A stretch of 64,000 nucleotides of DNA, from the NCBI RefSeq assembly GCF_032884065.1, contig NC_088872.1:7806186-7870185 (forward strand), given 5' to 3'. Position 1 is the first letter of the stretch. Each line of letters opens with the position of its first letter. The notes below the pieces were generated by a model that was not told the origin of the DNA, searched no databases, and saw only the letters and a program-made list of their open reading frames with translations. A program made the translations under genes and the position numbers. This DNA is from Artemia franciscana. Taxonomy: Eukaryota > Arthropoda > Branchiopoda > Anostraca > Artemiidae. Of this stretch, positions 11,942 to 22,919 are shown piece after piece.

Positions 11942-12165
11942 TTAAATAATTATAAAATATAATTATAATTATATTTTAAAATATTATTATAATATAATTA
12001 TAAAATATAATTATTAATATAATAATATATATCATAAAATATATAATAATATAATAATAAAATAATAGTAATAAAATAATAAAATAATAATAAAATAAAA
12101 TAACAAAAGAATAATAAAATACAACAATAATAAAAGAAATAATAATAAAATAGTAATAAAGGAAA
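11942..12165. repeat. AT-rich simple tract (AAT/ATAATA) inside the Harbinger remnant
   Basis: About 220 bp of A/T-only short repeats such as AATAATAAAATAATA. It separates the C-terminal coding block of the transposase from the DDE region and must have arisen after the element inserted or decayed. Confidence 0.85.
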
Positions 12166-12324
12166 CATGGTGTTAGTTCCAGGGTCTTTTTTTTAGAGAG
12201 GAAGCCTGATAGATCCGGAGGCACCAACGTCATAAAAAAAAATTGTAGTTTGCGTCACAATTTACATGAAAAATAACAACAAAATAGTTTGTAATATATT
12301 CTCTGAGGCCAACCTGACTCCTAT

Positions 12325-12485
12325 TCATAATAATGATAGATGGTAATAAACTTTCTGGTAAGAGATTTGAATTTGAACCTGATGATGACATGCACAGGTC
12401 CTGTCGAAATTATCGTTTGAAAAAATAAATCACCTGACATCCATAGCTTAGGTAAGCTTATTACCATCTATCATTACTACTAAAA
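12325..12485. mobile_element. Small foldback (MITE-like) insertion within the Harbinger remnant
   Basis: 'AATGATAGATGGTAATAA' near 12331-12348 and its complement near 12463-12480 form inverted ends around about 115 bp of unrelated sequence. It interrupts the transposase between YKNYF and the next conserved block, so it is younger than the transposon. Superfamily not determined. Confidence 0.6.
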
Positions 12486-13019
12486 TAGTTCTTATAGCTA
12501 TAAAATTGTGTGTCAGAATTGTAAGGGCATTGAAGGCTGATGTGCTTACCATTGCTAGCACCTATGTAATTTGGTATTTTCCATCGGGTAAAGATCCACG
12601 CTGCAGTAAGTTTTAAGTCTTCTTCGGACAGAAAAGCGAGAAAATTGGGAAAAAGAATGTCAAAAATGGCCTGTGCAGTCTCTTTGAAATTTTTTTAGAC
12701 AGTACAGGTTCCAAATACTCATAGTGTAAAGTTGTCATGCTGTTTCCCGTTGTTGAACATCAAGTTAAGGCTAGATGAGTCTTAAAGGATGTGAATTTTC
12801 TATAATTTATATTTCTCTTTGTTAATTTTACTCGCACTTTACTTAGTGAATCAGATAATTCTTTTGTAGTAGAGCATGTAAAGTTCACGAATTTTTCATC
12901 ATTATCAGTCAGGAGAAGCTCATTAAGCAAGTTTAACTGCCCTAGTTTCTCTCTTTTACTGTTTTCTAGTATTGGACGTACCCACTGCTTCTCTTTTTTC
13001 GTTTCTTAGAGCAATTAGC

Positions 13020-15163
13020 ATTAGCATTTTGCTCGAAAGCAAGTGGTGCTGTGGTGCAGTGGTGCGAAAGTAATTGGCATTAGCATTTTGCTCGAAAGCA
13101 AGTGGTGCTGTGGTGCAGCGGTGCGAAAGTAATTTGCATTAGCATTTTTGCTCGAAAGCAAGTGGTGCTGTGGTGCAGTGGTGCGAAAGTAATTGGCATT
13201 AGCATTTTGCTCGAAAGCAAGTGGTGCTGTGGTGCAGCGGTGCGAAAGTAATTTGCATTAGCATTTTTGCTCGAAAGCAAGTGGTGCTGTGGTGCAGTGG
13301 TGCGAAAGTAATTGGCATTAGCATTTTGCTCGAAAGCAAGTGGTGCTGCGGTTCAGTGGTGCGATTGGCATTAGCATTTTGCTCGAAAGAAAGTGGTGCT
13401 CTCGTGCTGTGGTGCAGTGGTGCGAAAGTAATTGGCATTAGCATTTTTGCTCGAAAGCAAGTGGTGCTGTGGTGCAGTTGGGCGAAGGTAATTGGCATTA
13501 GCATTTTGCTCGAAAGCAAGTGGTGCTGTGGTGATGTGGTGCAGTGGTGCCAAAGTAATTGGCATTAGCATTTTGCTCGAAAGCAAGTGGTGCTGTGGTG
13601 ATGTGGTGCAGTGGTGCGAAAGTAATTGGCATTAGCATTTTGCTCGAAAGCAAGTGGTGCTGTGGTGCAGTGATGCGAAAGTAATTGGCATTAGCATTTT
13701 GCTCGAAAGCAAGTGGTGCTGTGGTGCAGTTGTGCGAAAGTAATTGGCATTATCATTTTGCTCGAAAGCAAGTGGCGCTGTGGTGCAGTGGTGCGAAAGT
13801 AATTGGCATTAGCATTTTGCTCGAAAGCAAGTGGTGCTGTGGTGCAGTGGTGCGAAAGTAATTGGCATTAGTATTCTGCTCGAAAGCAAGTGGTGCTGTG
13901 GTGCAGCGGTGCGAAAGTAATTTGCATTAGCATTTTTGCTCGAAAGCAAGTGGTGCTGTGGTGCAGTGGTGCGAAAGTAATTGGCATTAGCATTTTGCTC
14001 GAAAGCAAGTGGTGCTGTGGTGCAGCGGTGCGAAAGTAATTTGCATTAGCATTTTTGCTCGAAAGCAAGTGGTGCTGTGGTGAAGTGGTGCGAAAGTAAT
14101 TGGCATTAGCATTTTGCTCGAAAGCAAGTGGTGCTGCGGTGCAGTGGTGCGATTGGCATTAGCATTTTGCTCGAAATAAGTGGTGCTCTCGTGCTGTGGT
14201 GCAGTGGTGCGAAAGTAATTGGCATTAGCATTTTTGCTCGAAAGCAAGTGGTGCTGTGGTGCAGTGGGGCGAAAGTAATTGGCATTAGCATTTTGCTCGA
14301 AAGCAAGTGGTGCTGTGGTGCAGTGATGCGAAAGTAATTGGCATTAGCATTTTTGCTCGAAAGCAAGTGGTGCTGTGGTGCAGTGGGGCGAAGGTAATTG
14401 GCATTAGCATTTTGCTCGAAAGCAAGTGGTGCTGTGGTGATGTGGTGCAGTGGTGCGAAAGTAATTGGCATCAGCATTTTGCTCGAAAGCAAGTGGTGCT
14501 GTGGTGCAGTGATGCGAAAGTAATTGGCATTAGCATTTTGCTCGAAAGCAAGTGGTGCTGTGGTGCAGTGGTGCGAAAGTAATTGGCATTACCATTTTGC
14601 TCGAAAGCAAGTGGCGCTGTGGTGCAGTGGTGCGAAAGTAATTGGCATTAGCATTTTGCTCGAAAGCAAGTGGTGCTGTGGTGCAGTGATGCGAAAGTAA
14701 TTGGCATTAGCATTTTGCTCGAAAGCAAGTGGTGCTGTGGTGCAGTGGTGCGAAAGTAATTGGCATTATCATTTTGCTCGAAAGCAAGTGGCGCTGTGGT
14801 GCAGTGGTGCGAAAGTAATTGGCATTAGCATTTTGCTCGAAAGCAAGTGGTGCCGTGGTGCAGTGGTGCGAAAGTAATTGGCATTAGCATTTTGCTCGAA
14901 AGCAAGTGGTGCTGTGGTGCAGTGGTGCGAAAGTAATTGGCATTAGTATTCTGCTCGAAAGCAAGTGGTGCTCTGGTGCTGTGGTGCAGTGGTGCGAAAG
15001 TAATTGGCATTAGCATTTTTGCTCGAAAGCAAGTGGTGCTGTGGTGCAGTGGGGCGAAGGAAATTGGCATTAGCATTTTGCTCGTAAGCAAGTGGTGCTG
15101 TGGTGCAGTGATGCGAAAGTAATTGGCATTAGCATTTTGCTCGAAAGCAAGTGGTGCTGATGC
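13020..15163. repeat. 59-bp minisatellite, 36 copies, with higher-order duplication
   Basis: I count 36 units, mostly 59 or 60 bp, with variants of 53 bp and 66-68 bp. The unit core reads 'GGCATTAGCATTTTGCTCG', 'AAAGCAAGTGGTGCTGTGG' and 'TGCAGTGGTGCGAAAGTAAT'. Each unit contains a 5-bp hairpin, TTGCT-CGAA-AGCAA. The variant units at 13080-13420 recur in the same order at 13868-14210, offset about 788 bp, which shows block duplication of about 13 units. 60-bp units keep a reading frame and 59-bp units shift it, so the many open frames across it are not evidence of a protein. Confidence 0.95.
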
Positions 15164-15373
15164 AATAACTAAAACATCATCATCAGAACTATTATTATCC
15201 GTCATGTTCAACTTTATTAAACTAACTACCAAGTGCCGAAAGTAGCGTCATTAAAAAGAAGAAAAGGTTCTTTACGGAGTTTTTAATCACTTCAATTTGA
15301 AGGAAAAGTAATTTAGTCAGAAGGATTAGCTACATAAAACCGTAAACGTAAACCGTAAGTGTAATTCTTACGC

Positions 15374-15390
15374 TTTGGTCTGAAACAGCC
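15374..15390 (-). repeat. Candidate right terminal inverted repeat of the Harbinger element
   Basis: Plus strand 'TTTGGTCTGAAACAGCC'; its first twelve bases are the complement of 11019-11030. Just inside lie ACCGTAA, ACGTAA and TTACG motifs (15339-15372), as at the other end. Confidence 0.6.
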
Positions 15391-15665
15391 ATTATACTCT
15401 ATCACAGCCGGCTGAAAGCCAGTTCGAGGTCAGCCAAAGAAACGATGGTCTTATAGCTCATCTGGAGTTCCTCATGGTTTCTTAAATCAAACTTAGCGAA
15501 GCGTAAGCACTTACCGTTAACCGAAGTCAATAGACAAGGCAGATTTCCACACTGAGCACCGCTTGGCAGGAGATAAAAGTCAAGTCAAATTTCACTGGTT
15601 TAAGAGGTCAGGTGACTTTTACTAAGCTTAGAGTGAATCCGAAAAAATATTTATAAAGTACTTAC

Positions 15666-15780
15666 TTCAATAATTCCTTGCATTATTCTGACCAGAATCA
15701 CTCCATTAGAGCTGAGTTTGGCAGCACCAGGGATCCACAAATTAAGAAATGCTGACATAGCAATTGCTGAACCAAAAACT
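15666..15780 (-). CDS. VGlut: Vesicular glutamate transporter, internal exon
   Basis: 115-bp exon encoding [22 protein letters not shown] and [12 protein letters not shown], a transmembrane stretch followed by the conserved VRIMQG motif just before GVTYPACH. The acceptor is TCTAG at 15781-15785 and the donor GTAAGT. It receives two bases (CA) from the preceding exon to complete Gln and ends in phase 0, so it joins both neighbours without a break. An overlapping 73-codon open frame on the same strand is a shadow in another frame. Confidence 0.93.
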
Positions 15781-16479
15781 CTAGAGTAAGCAAATTTGTA
15801 TTTACAAGCAAAAATCTTAGGTAGCTACAAATAAATAATCTTAAAATATGAAAATAAAGAAAAGTAAAATGTGTTCTAAACTTAGTCAAGAAAATAGATA
15901 AATAGCAATTATAATACATTTTGTACCATAGGTTAAGTTTGATATAACATAAAAGATGGGGTCATAAACGACAAAAAATAGAACCAAACCTAAAATAATA
16001 ATTTCTGCTTCTGTAGAAGGAGCTAAATAAATTATATTATGAAAGAGCCTAAGCCAATTTAGGTAACTTATAAGCCTAATCCCTAGGGAAGTCCAGAGTT
16101 AATCAAGAAATTCAATATGCCTATATTAAGCAATGTTAAAGCGGAGATAATCAACTTGACGATTTTCACATCAGACAAAAAGTCCGATGCCAAGTTTATT
16201 TAAATAATTGAGATTTTGTTCTCCCAGTCGCTTCATCGGAATACACCCTATTCTGATTGTAAACCTCCCTTTGACTGCTTTTTTTCCGATTCTGCTAAGA
16301 GGTTGAATAAGAGTTTACTGGGGACACTGAGGGGAGGAACATAAATTCTCGAAATAGTAGCCTACCTAGATGGTTTTTATTTCAGGCCAGAAAATGTTAG
16401 CATACACCCTTCATATACCAGCAAAACCTATAGATTATGAAAGTTGCCCATATTGTTTGCGCATAGTATAAAATAGTTG

Positions 16480-17900
16480 GTGGTAGGGACCTGGACGTAA
16501 GGAGCGACCCGGCTCAATAGTAACCAAAACTCTAAAAAATGGAATTTTAGTTCCAATAGCTACATCAAAAGAATTGAATTTTTATGATTATTTTAAATAT
16601 ATAAGTTTCATCAAATTTAGTCTCACCCATCAAAAGTTACGAGCCAGAGAAAAATTGCCTTATTTTCAAAAAAAGGGGAAAACACCCCTAATAACTGTAG
16701 AATCTTAATGAAAACCACATCATCAGATTCAGCGTATCAGAGAAGTCTACTGTAGAGGTTTCAAACTCCTATCTGCAAAAATGTGGAATTTTGTATTTTT
16801 TGCAAGAAGAAAGATCACAGATGCGTGTTTCTTTGTTTTTTTCCGAGGGGTGATCGTATCGACCCAGTGGCTCTAGAATGTCGCAAGTGGGCTAGTTCTA
16901 ACGGAGATTAAAAGTTCTAGTGCACCTTTTAAGAGGCCAAAGAAATTGGAGGGCAACTAGGCCCCCTCACACCCTTATTTTTCCCAAAGTCACCAGATCA
17001 AAATTTTGAGGTAATCATTTTGTTCGGCATAGTCGAAAAATCTAACAACTATGTCTTTGAGGACGACTTAATCCCCCAGAGTCCCCGGGGGACGGTCTGC
17101 AAGTTATGAACTTTGCCCATTGTTTACATATAGTATTAGTTATTGGGAAGTATACAGAAGTTTTCAGGGGAATTTTTTCTGATTGGGCGGAGGGAGTTAC
17201 GTGGGAGCATCTTCCCATGAAGGAGTCTATCAGGGGTAAGAGAATTTCCATGAAGAGGTCGAGAGGTCGGTGAATTTCCATAAAAAAAGTTTATTCAACT
17301 GAAAGTAAGGAGCAACATTAAAACTTAAAACAAACAGAAATTATTAAGTATACGAGGGTTTCGTCCCCTCCTCAAAATATCACTCATTACGCAGAAGTAT
17401 TTTAGTAATTTCAAAAGAGCTATTTATTCTAATTAAACGGCCTTTTCGATTCAGGGGTCATTCTTAAGGAATTGGAACAAAATTCGAACTTTACTGTAAA
17501 GAGCGAGGTAATAAAGAGAATTTGAACCCCTCATGCAAGTCATGTAATTTGTAAGTTACGTATATTTATTCCTAATAAAAACATTCGTAAATAAAATTAA
17601 AAATTCTAGTGGTCTTTTTAATTAACCAACAAAATTAGATGGCAAATAGGGCCCCTCTTCCGTTCGGAAATTAAATAAAAAAAAAAGTTTTTATAACTGA
17701 ACGCAAGGAGTGACATCGAAACTTAAAACGAACAGAAATTATTCCGTAAATGAAAGGGGCTGTCCCCTCCTCTACGCCCCGCTCTATATGATAAAGTTTG
17801 ACTCTGTCTCATAGCTCTACTTTTTAAACAATGAAACAAGAACGTAAAGCGTAAAGAGCTGGGCTTTGAGGAGGAGACAGCCCCTCCTCAACATCCCACC
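16480..17900 (-). repeat. Repeat family A, long copy (reverse orientation) plus core arms
   Basis: From 16490 to 17280 the sequence is the reverse complement of the forward copy at 56449-57245: 'GAGCGACCCGGCTCAATAG', 'CAAAAATGTGGAATTTTG', 'TTGGAGGGCAACTAGGCCC' and a GGGG-rich stretch. From 17290 it continues into one or more core arms with 'AAGTAAGGAGCAACATTAAA' and 'CGAACAGAAATTATTCCGTA'. Together these show the element is longer than 1 kb and non-coding. Confidence 0.8.
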
Positions 17901-19190
17901 CAAAATAGAGAATCATCAACACAACGCCCCAAATAGAGAATCATCATTTGTAATAGCAAATTTCTGTTTTTGGGTCTTCCTACTGACATAATATATCTGG
18001 TTGTGTGAAAACCTGTATGCTTAATCACGTAGCAAGTTAATTTAATCTAACAAACTAATTTTAAAATTTTCGGATTTTTTCATGTTGGAATTGCAACTTT
18101 ATAATTATTACTCAGGTACCATAAATGTTGTTTTAGTTTACATAATAACCTTAGCGATTCTGAACTGGGTACTTAAATTTTTTTTTTAACTTTCTTATTA
18201 TGTCTTAAAAAAGACATTTTTGAATGAAGTCCGAGTTCTAGTAATGATTTCTACTAAGATTCAAACTTTTGGCTTTCTTTCTTAAGGTTTTTAAATTATT
18301 GTAATCCATTGTCAAAATATATACAAATATGTTTGTGATTACCAGTTATTCGTTCTTTAAAAATTTAATATAAGCATTTCCATGTATGTTAAAAATCTAT
18401 TGAGCTTAATTGTTAAAAAACAAGTTTTTTTTCAACTGAAAGTGAGGAGTTGTTATTAAACAATAACAAATATACAATTGTTGCTCGTTTAAAGATAAAA
18501 GATAATGTCTGGGCTGTGAATCGTTAAAGAAACCTCTAGGCTGCCGCTTGCTATTCTTGACGAAAGCAATGAAAATATCCACATATCTTCGCACATTTTG
18601 TTATTTTATGATTTTCTCATCCTCCTTTCTTCAATTTTATTAGAGTTTTTTTTTTCGTTATGATTTTTCAGTTTATTTGTACAGCTATTGTTTAAAATTT
18701 ATTATAATAATTTATTTGTAAAACTAAAGCAATATTTTATTCTGCTCTGCAATTTTTTGTAAAATAAGTGTGATACACCCTCCCCCTTCACTTTAGACAA
18801 CCTTAAAAGATGTCTCGAAAAACTTAAAGTTGAAAATAAAGGCCAAGGAAGTGAAGGGTTTGGTAAAAATCTCATGCGTCTAAACTTGGCATTAAGCAAT
18901 AGTTCAGCCAGTCCTTTGCGGTTTCAAGCCTTCAACGTTCCTCAGGTGGCACTAATTCTACTTTATTTAAATGTTTGTCACATTTAAGTAATTGTAAAAT
19001 CTATTTTTACGCCTTTAAGATTAAGAGCACATTGAATGTGAGAACTATCTTTGTTGTATTCCCAAGTGCTCTCGGATCCAAGTTAAGTCTTGTAATTAAC
19101 AATTATTAAAATCAAAATTGGTAAGGCAGTTAAAACCTAAGCAATGTCATGCCATCCATTTTACATTTTGTTGCTGTTCTTGCTTTTGTT
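17900..19190. other. Intronic AT-rich DNA, little recognised
   Basis: One partial family A arm lies at about 18416-18460 ('ACAAGTTTTTTTTCAACTGA'). Otherwise no repeat or gene was recognised; stops occur in all frames. Confidence 0.5.
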
Positions 19191-19204
19191 CCTTTTTGTG
19201 ATTA

Positions 19205-19515
19205 AATTAAAAAAACTATTTTTTTTTAATTGCAAGTAAGGAGCGACATCAAAACTTAAAACGAACAGAAATTGTTCCGTATATGAGAGAGTCCCCTCCT
19301 CAACGCCTCGCTCTTTATGCTAAAGTTTGAGTCTTTGTCACAACTCTACTTTTTAAAACAATAAAGTTAAAGGAGCTTGAAACTTCTATAGTTGGGTTCT
19401 CTGATACGCTGAATCTGAGGATGTGATTTTCGTTAAGATTCTATTACTTTTAGGGGGTGTTTCCCCCTATTTTCTAAAATAAGGCAAATTTTCTCAGGCT
19501 CGTAACTTTTCCATC
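19205..19515 (+). repeat. Repeat family A, core arm joined directly to the 3' part
   Basis: Begins 'AAGTAAGGAGCGACATCAAA' and 'CGAACAGAAATTGTTCCGTA'. At about 19370 it passes directly into 'GGAGCTTGAAACTTCTATAG' and 'TCTGATACGCTGAATCTGAG', the text that opens the window. The junction shows a short internally deleted form of the family. Confidence 0.8.
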
Positions 19516-19916
19516 TAGCCTCTTGTTTTCCATCGATACATATTGCAAGGCAAGCACGTTTCATGTCAAACATTTTGTGACTCACAAAGAAGCATAAAAT
19601 GCATTCTAAGTTAATATGTTCGAGTTGAGTGTCCTATTGAAGCCTTCGTGAAGTATGGATAAAATATCCGGACAAAGCACTATTTATTAACAAGAAAGAT
19701 ATCAAGGAAGTGTCATCGAATGCAACTTTAGTAAAGGAACAATCAGTGTTCCGCTGATGTGACATTATTAAGATCCTTTATGTTGCTTATTCATCAATAT
19801 ATAATCGTGATGATATTGAAAGTAGAAACTTGCTTGAGATTACTTTTCCGAATTTTTTACGACTACTAAAAATAATCGGCATAACTTGTGAAAAAAAACT
19901 ATACGCTGAGGAAGTG

Positions 19917-20098
<182 letters not shown>

Positions 20099-20099
20099 G

Positions 20100-21520
20100 A
20101 TCCAGATCCCGCTCAAATAACCACCACACGACTTTGACACACCTATAAGTCTTTGTTATACAGCCTTCCATCCTCAGGAGCCTTCAAGCCATATAGACCA
20201 CCCCGTCATAACTCCGTAGTCACAGCTCCGTAACCCTAAAGCTCCCTACCACATGGCTCCCTAAATACGAAACTCTCTAGACTTATAACTCCCCGCCCAT
20301 ATAGCTTCCCAGAAGTTAAAGTCATAAATAACATCTAAACATTGTTGTAGCAGTAGCTGCCATCTAGTTAATGGCTAAAACAGAATGAAAGATCAAATCC
20401 TTGCCCATGCTAATAAAACAAACTGTTTAAAAAAACATGTTTCCAAAGAAATTACTTTGCGTAAAAGATCGTCAATTGAATTGAATTGAAATTTGTAAAT
20501 ATTATTCCGGCTCAACTCAATAGTAATAAGTAATTATGAAAGTAAAATTTTGAAGGTTTAAAAAAGAGCCTGACACTAAGGGTGCATCCAAGATTTTGTT
20601 TGAGGGGGAGTTACAATAAAAATATTTTAAAAACGCATCAACATTTTTTTTATATGTATTTTGTTACGTTTTTACGAGTCGGACAAATATTTTTGGTGGG
20701 GGAGGGTTTGAACCTCGTTTTCCAGCTCCCTTGACTTATATTGAAACTTTAACATTTCAGTTTCATTAATATTGACGCTTCTTTTTTTCTCCAACACCTT
20801 TGGACTGCTGCAAGCCTGTAGGGGGATAATTATGATCCCATTTGAAAAATATATTTTACATCTTAAGCAGCAAATCTAACTTAAGTAGAAACTTAAGAAC
20901 CAAACTTAAGAAGGAACAGTTAAGCCACACATTTTATGCTTTTTAATAGTAAATAATCGATATTTACTTGAAAAACTGAGAAACCTCCTTTTCACATGAT
21001 TCTGACATATTTTCAGCTTAATTTTCAATAATAAAAAAAAGCAATTTTAAATATTAAGTTCGGTAGGTAGTTGATTATTAGCTGCTAAATAATAGAAAGG
21101 CTTATTCGTATGTATTAGTATGTATAGAAAGGCTAAAAACCGTAGAAATACAGAAGAATAGCAAACCAGAAACTTGACCCCCCCACCACCCTTGAAGTTG
21201 AGCTAGCGTGTGCCTGTGACTTTTGACTTCTATATGGCTTTAAATTTTTAAACAAAGACCAAATACTTTTTTTTTACATTTCGAGGCTTTCCTTTTCCTT
21301 TTTTTCTGAAAACCCACATTTTTTTTTAAATTTCAACCAGAAATATTTTATACGTCATTTTTCCACTGACGTTATTTAATATTGTTGGTGAAGTGAATCT
21401 AGCTATGAACCCCGTCTGTGCTCTTATCTAAGCACAGGTAGCAAGCTCTTTGAAAAATAATTATTTAGAATTTAAACCTTAAACTAAATTTAAAATTTTT
21501 AAATCTGACGTAAAAAAGAA
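20100..21520. other. Intronic sequence without recognised genes
   Basis: 20100-20350 is C/T-rich with repeated 'ATAACTCC' and 'CTCCGTA'-like words and may be a decayed repeat. The rest is AT-rich intron with no feature I can support. Confidence 0.5.
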
Positions 21521-21525
21521 CTTAC

Positions 21526-21644
21526 TGATTAGCTGGGAGTTTGGATGCCAAGAATCCACCAGGAACTTGTGTTATTATGTATCCCCAGAAAAACGATGAA
21601 TCCACGAGACCAAATGTTTCAGGGGTCCAATCAAATTCAGGAAG
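21526..21644 (-). CDS. VGlut: Vesicular glutamate transporter, internal exon
   Basis: 119-bp exon encoding [34 protein letters not shown] and KLPANQ. The DW(T/D)PET...SSFFWGY(I)xTQxPGG block is a hallmark of vesicular glutamate transporters and forms the first luminal loop and second helix region. The acceptor is TTTAAG; the donor GTAAGT splits the Gln codon after CA. It joins in phase 0 to the upstream exon at 26699-26778 and in phase 2 to 15666-15780. Confidence 0.95.
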
Positions 21645-21647
21645 CTT

Positions 21648-21760
21648 AAATTAAAAAAAAATTATATTAAATTTAAATTAATTATGTTAAATTAAATTTA
21701 ATTATATTAAATTAAATTTAATTATGTTAAATTAAAAATTAAATTAAAAAAAAATATGAA
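21648..21760. repeat. AT-rich tandem repeat, TTAAATTAAATTTAATTA-like
   Basis: About 110 bp made of near-palindromic A/T words with a 24-27 bp period, immediately upstream of the VGlut acceptor at 21645. It replaces the usual polypyrimidine tract, which is weak here. Confidence 0.75.
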
Positions 21761-22556
21761 CTAGCACACAAGATGTGATTGCTCAGAATCATTGACTAGT
21801 CCTAGCATATTATAGGTATTAAATAGGGACCGCTTTGGCTTAACCCCACAAGGGGATAGAAACCCCACAAAAAGACTTAGAAGGGCTTTAAAAGACTACA
21901 AAAGAGTTGAAGTTAGACATATTTTTTTTAGATTCAAAATAGCACGCCTTTGCTTCATTCAAAGGGCTATGGAATCTCATTTCCGAAGAATCGCCCTGTA
22001 TATAGCTCATGTCCAAGTTTGCACAATGTTAGAGCCACGATTGAAAAGCTTTAGGGGTTGGAGATCGATAAGACAAAAAGAACAGTTCTGTTTCTCGGTA
22101 CTTTACGACCACTATAGAAACTATAGAAACTGGACAGTTTATTTAAAAACGAATTACCAACCCACTAACAATTGTTCCAAAATCCCAATTCAAGCCAAAG
22201 TTACGTATCTTTCGAACATATCTGTATGTGTTCACGTGTCTATATGCTCATTTATTTTACCGAACATAATGATACCGAACACATCTTTAGATTAATTATC
22301 CTTTCTTCCGGCTACTCGTCAGGAAAAGGCCAGTTCACAGTGATTTTCTTACTTAACCGAAACTCAGCCTGTTCTGAATTCCCGTAGTAGCTGATACTAG
22401 CAATCAACAATTACAATTAACAATTGGTAATTTAAACACAAAAATCAAACTAACACCCTAATCCTTTCATGTATTTGTTTACATCTCTGATGTCCTATAG
22501 GTGTTTTTGAAGAACACACTGCCTTTTCCTGACGTACTAATAACAGTTCAAATAGA

Positions 22557-22709
22557 GATAGATTGTTTTATTAGACAGTGAAAAACAATGACAAAACATT
22601 CTGAATGTTTCGACCCAGTATACAGGGACCGTCAACAGCAGATATAATGTGATCGAAATATTCAGAATTTTTTTCATTGTTTTAACACTGTCTAATAAAA
22701 GGATTTATC
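22557..22709. mobile_element. Foldback element with Penelope/hammerhead-like centre
   Basis: Arms of about 55 bp are near-perfect inverted repeats ('TTTTATTAGACAGTG' at 22566-22580 and its complement at 22686-22700). The centre, read on the minus strand over 22638-22608, has CTGTTGAC, then GGTCCC pairing with GGGTC, then GAAAC. The same layout occurs in the Penelope-like piece at 45991-46022. It may be two retroelement ends joined head to head. Confidence 0.55.
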
Positions 22710-22919
22710 CTTAATTTAACTGTTATTTGTGCCTGATTTCATACAGTGCTTGTTTCTCTTGTCAAACGTAAATTCTTGAGGTCTGACGGGCTCCAGCAGC
22801 TCCTCTCAATATTATAATTCTCTTTTGTTCCAGTTTTTCATGTATTATTTGTTTTTCATTCGCAAATTTTCCATATATGGATAAGGTTCGGCTATTAGCC
22901 AATCATAAAGTTCTATCAA

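Larger units (their letters stand above)
11610..15232 (-). pseudogene. Harbinger transposase (HARBI1-like nuclease) remnant
   Basis: Read on the minus strand, the N-terminus begins MTDNNSSDDDVLVIASA at 15205 (an upstream in-frame ATG lies at 15232). The minisatellite follows, then at about 12780-13018 a KKRKK patch, QWVRPI and ELSDSLSKV-like text typical of the family N-terminal region. At 12490-12575 come KIPNYIGASNGKHISLQCPY and QFYSYKNYF. Beyond the foldback comes DANYNF with YDVGASGSIR (about 12190-12260). A C-terminal part lies at 11610-11945 (EIIMHPDKFVTIKECALC, EILANYFLSPEGSVTWKRD). The family usually has GAxDGKH with a catalytic Asp; here the text is GASNGKH, so a catalytic residue is lost. 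Several stops and frameshifts separate the blocks, so the gene is dead. Confidence 0.85.
11014..15390 (-). mobile_element. Decayed PIF/Harbinger DNA transposon carrying an internal minisatellite
   Basis: Outer ends match as an inverted repeat: 'TTTCAGACCAAA' at 11019-11030 and its complement at 15374-15385. Both ends carry clustered CGTAA/TTACG motifs just inside. Between them, on the minus strand, recognisable pieces of a Harbinger nuclease appear in order from 15205 down to about 11610. The element lies inside a VGlut intron. It is interrupted by a 2.1-kb minisatellite, a small foldback (12325-12485) and an AT-rich simple tract (11942-12165). Target duplication is unclear: a TAA is at the left edge and TTA at the right. 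Confidence 0.8.
3749..15665 (-). other. VGlut: VGlut intron, 11.9 kb, filled with repeats
   Basis: Bounded by a GTAAGT donor at 15665 and a TTTTTTCAG acceptor at 3749-3757. It contains the 120-bp family D, microsatellites, AT-rich DNA without recognisable content and a complete decayed Harbinger transposon. All of these are probably transcribed as part of the VGlut pre-mRNA. Confidence 0.85.

Noticed and set aside
13020-15163. Regularly spaced repeats suggesting a CRISPR array
   Set aside because: There are no unique spacers; units abut head to tail, the genome is eukaryotic and no cas gene is present.
13080-15232. Many overlapping open frames of 60-135 codons with peptide repeats such as MLMPITFAPLHHSTTCFRAK
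   Set aside because: They are produced by the 59-60 bp minisatellite in all frames and both strands, and the frame shifts with each 59-bp unit.
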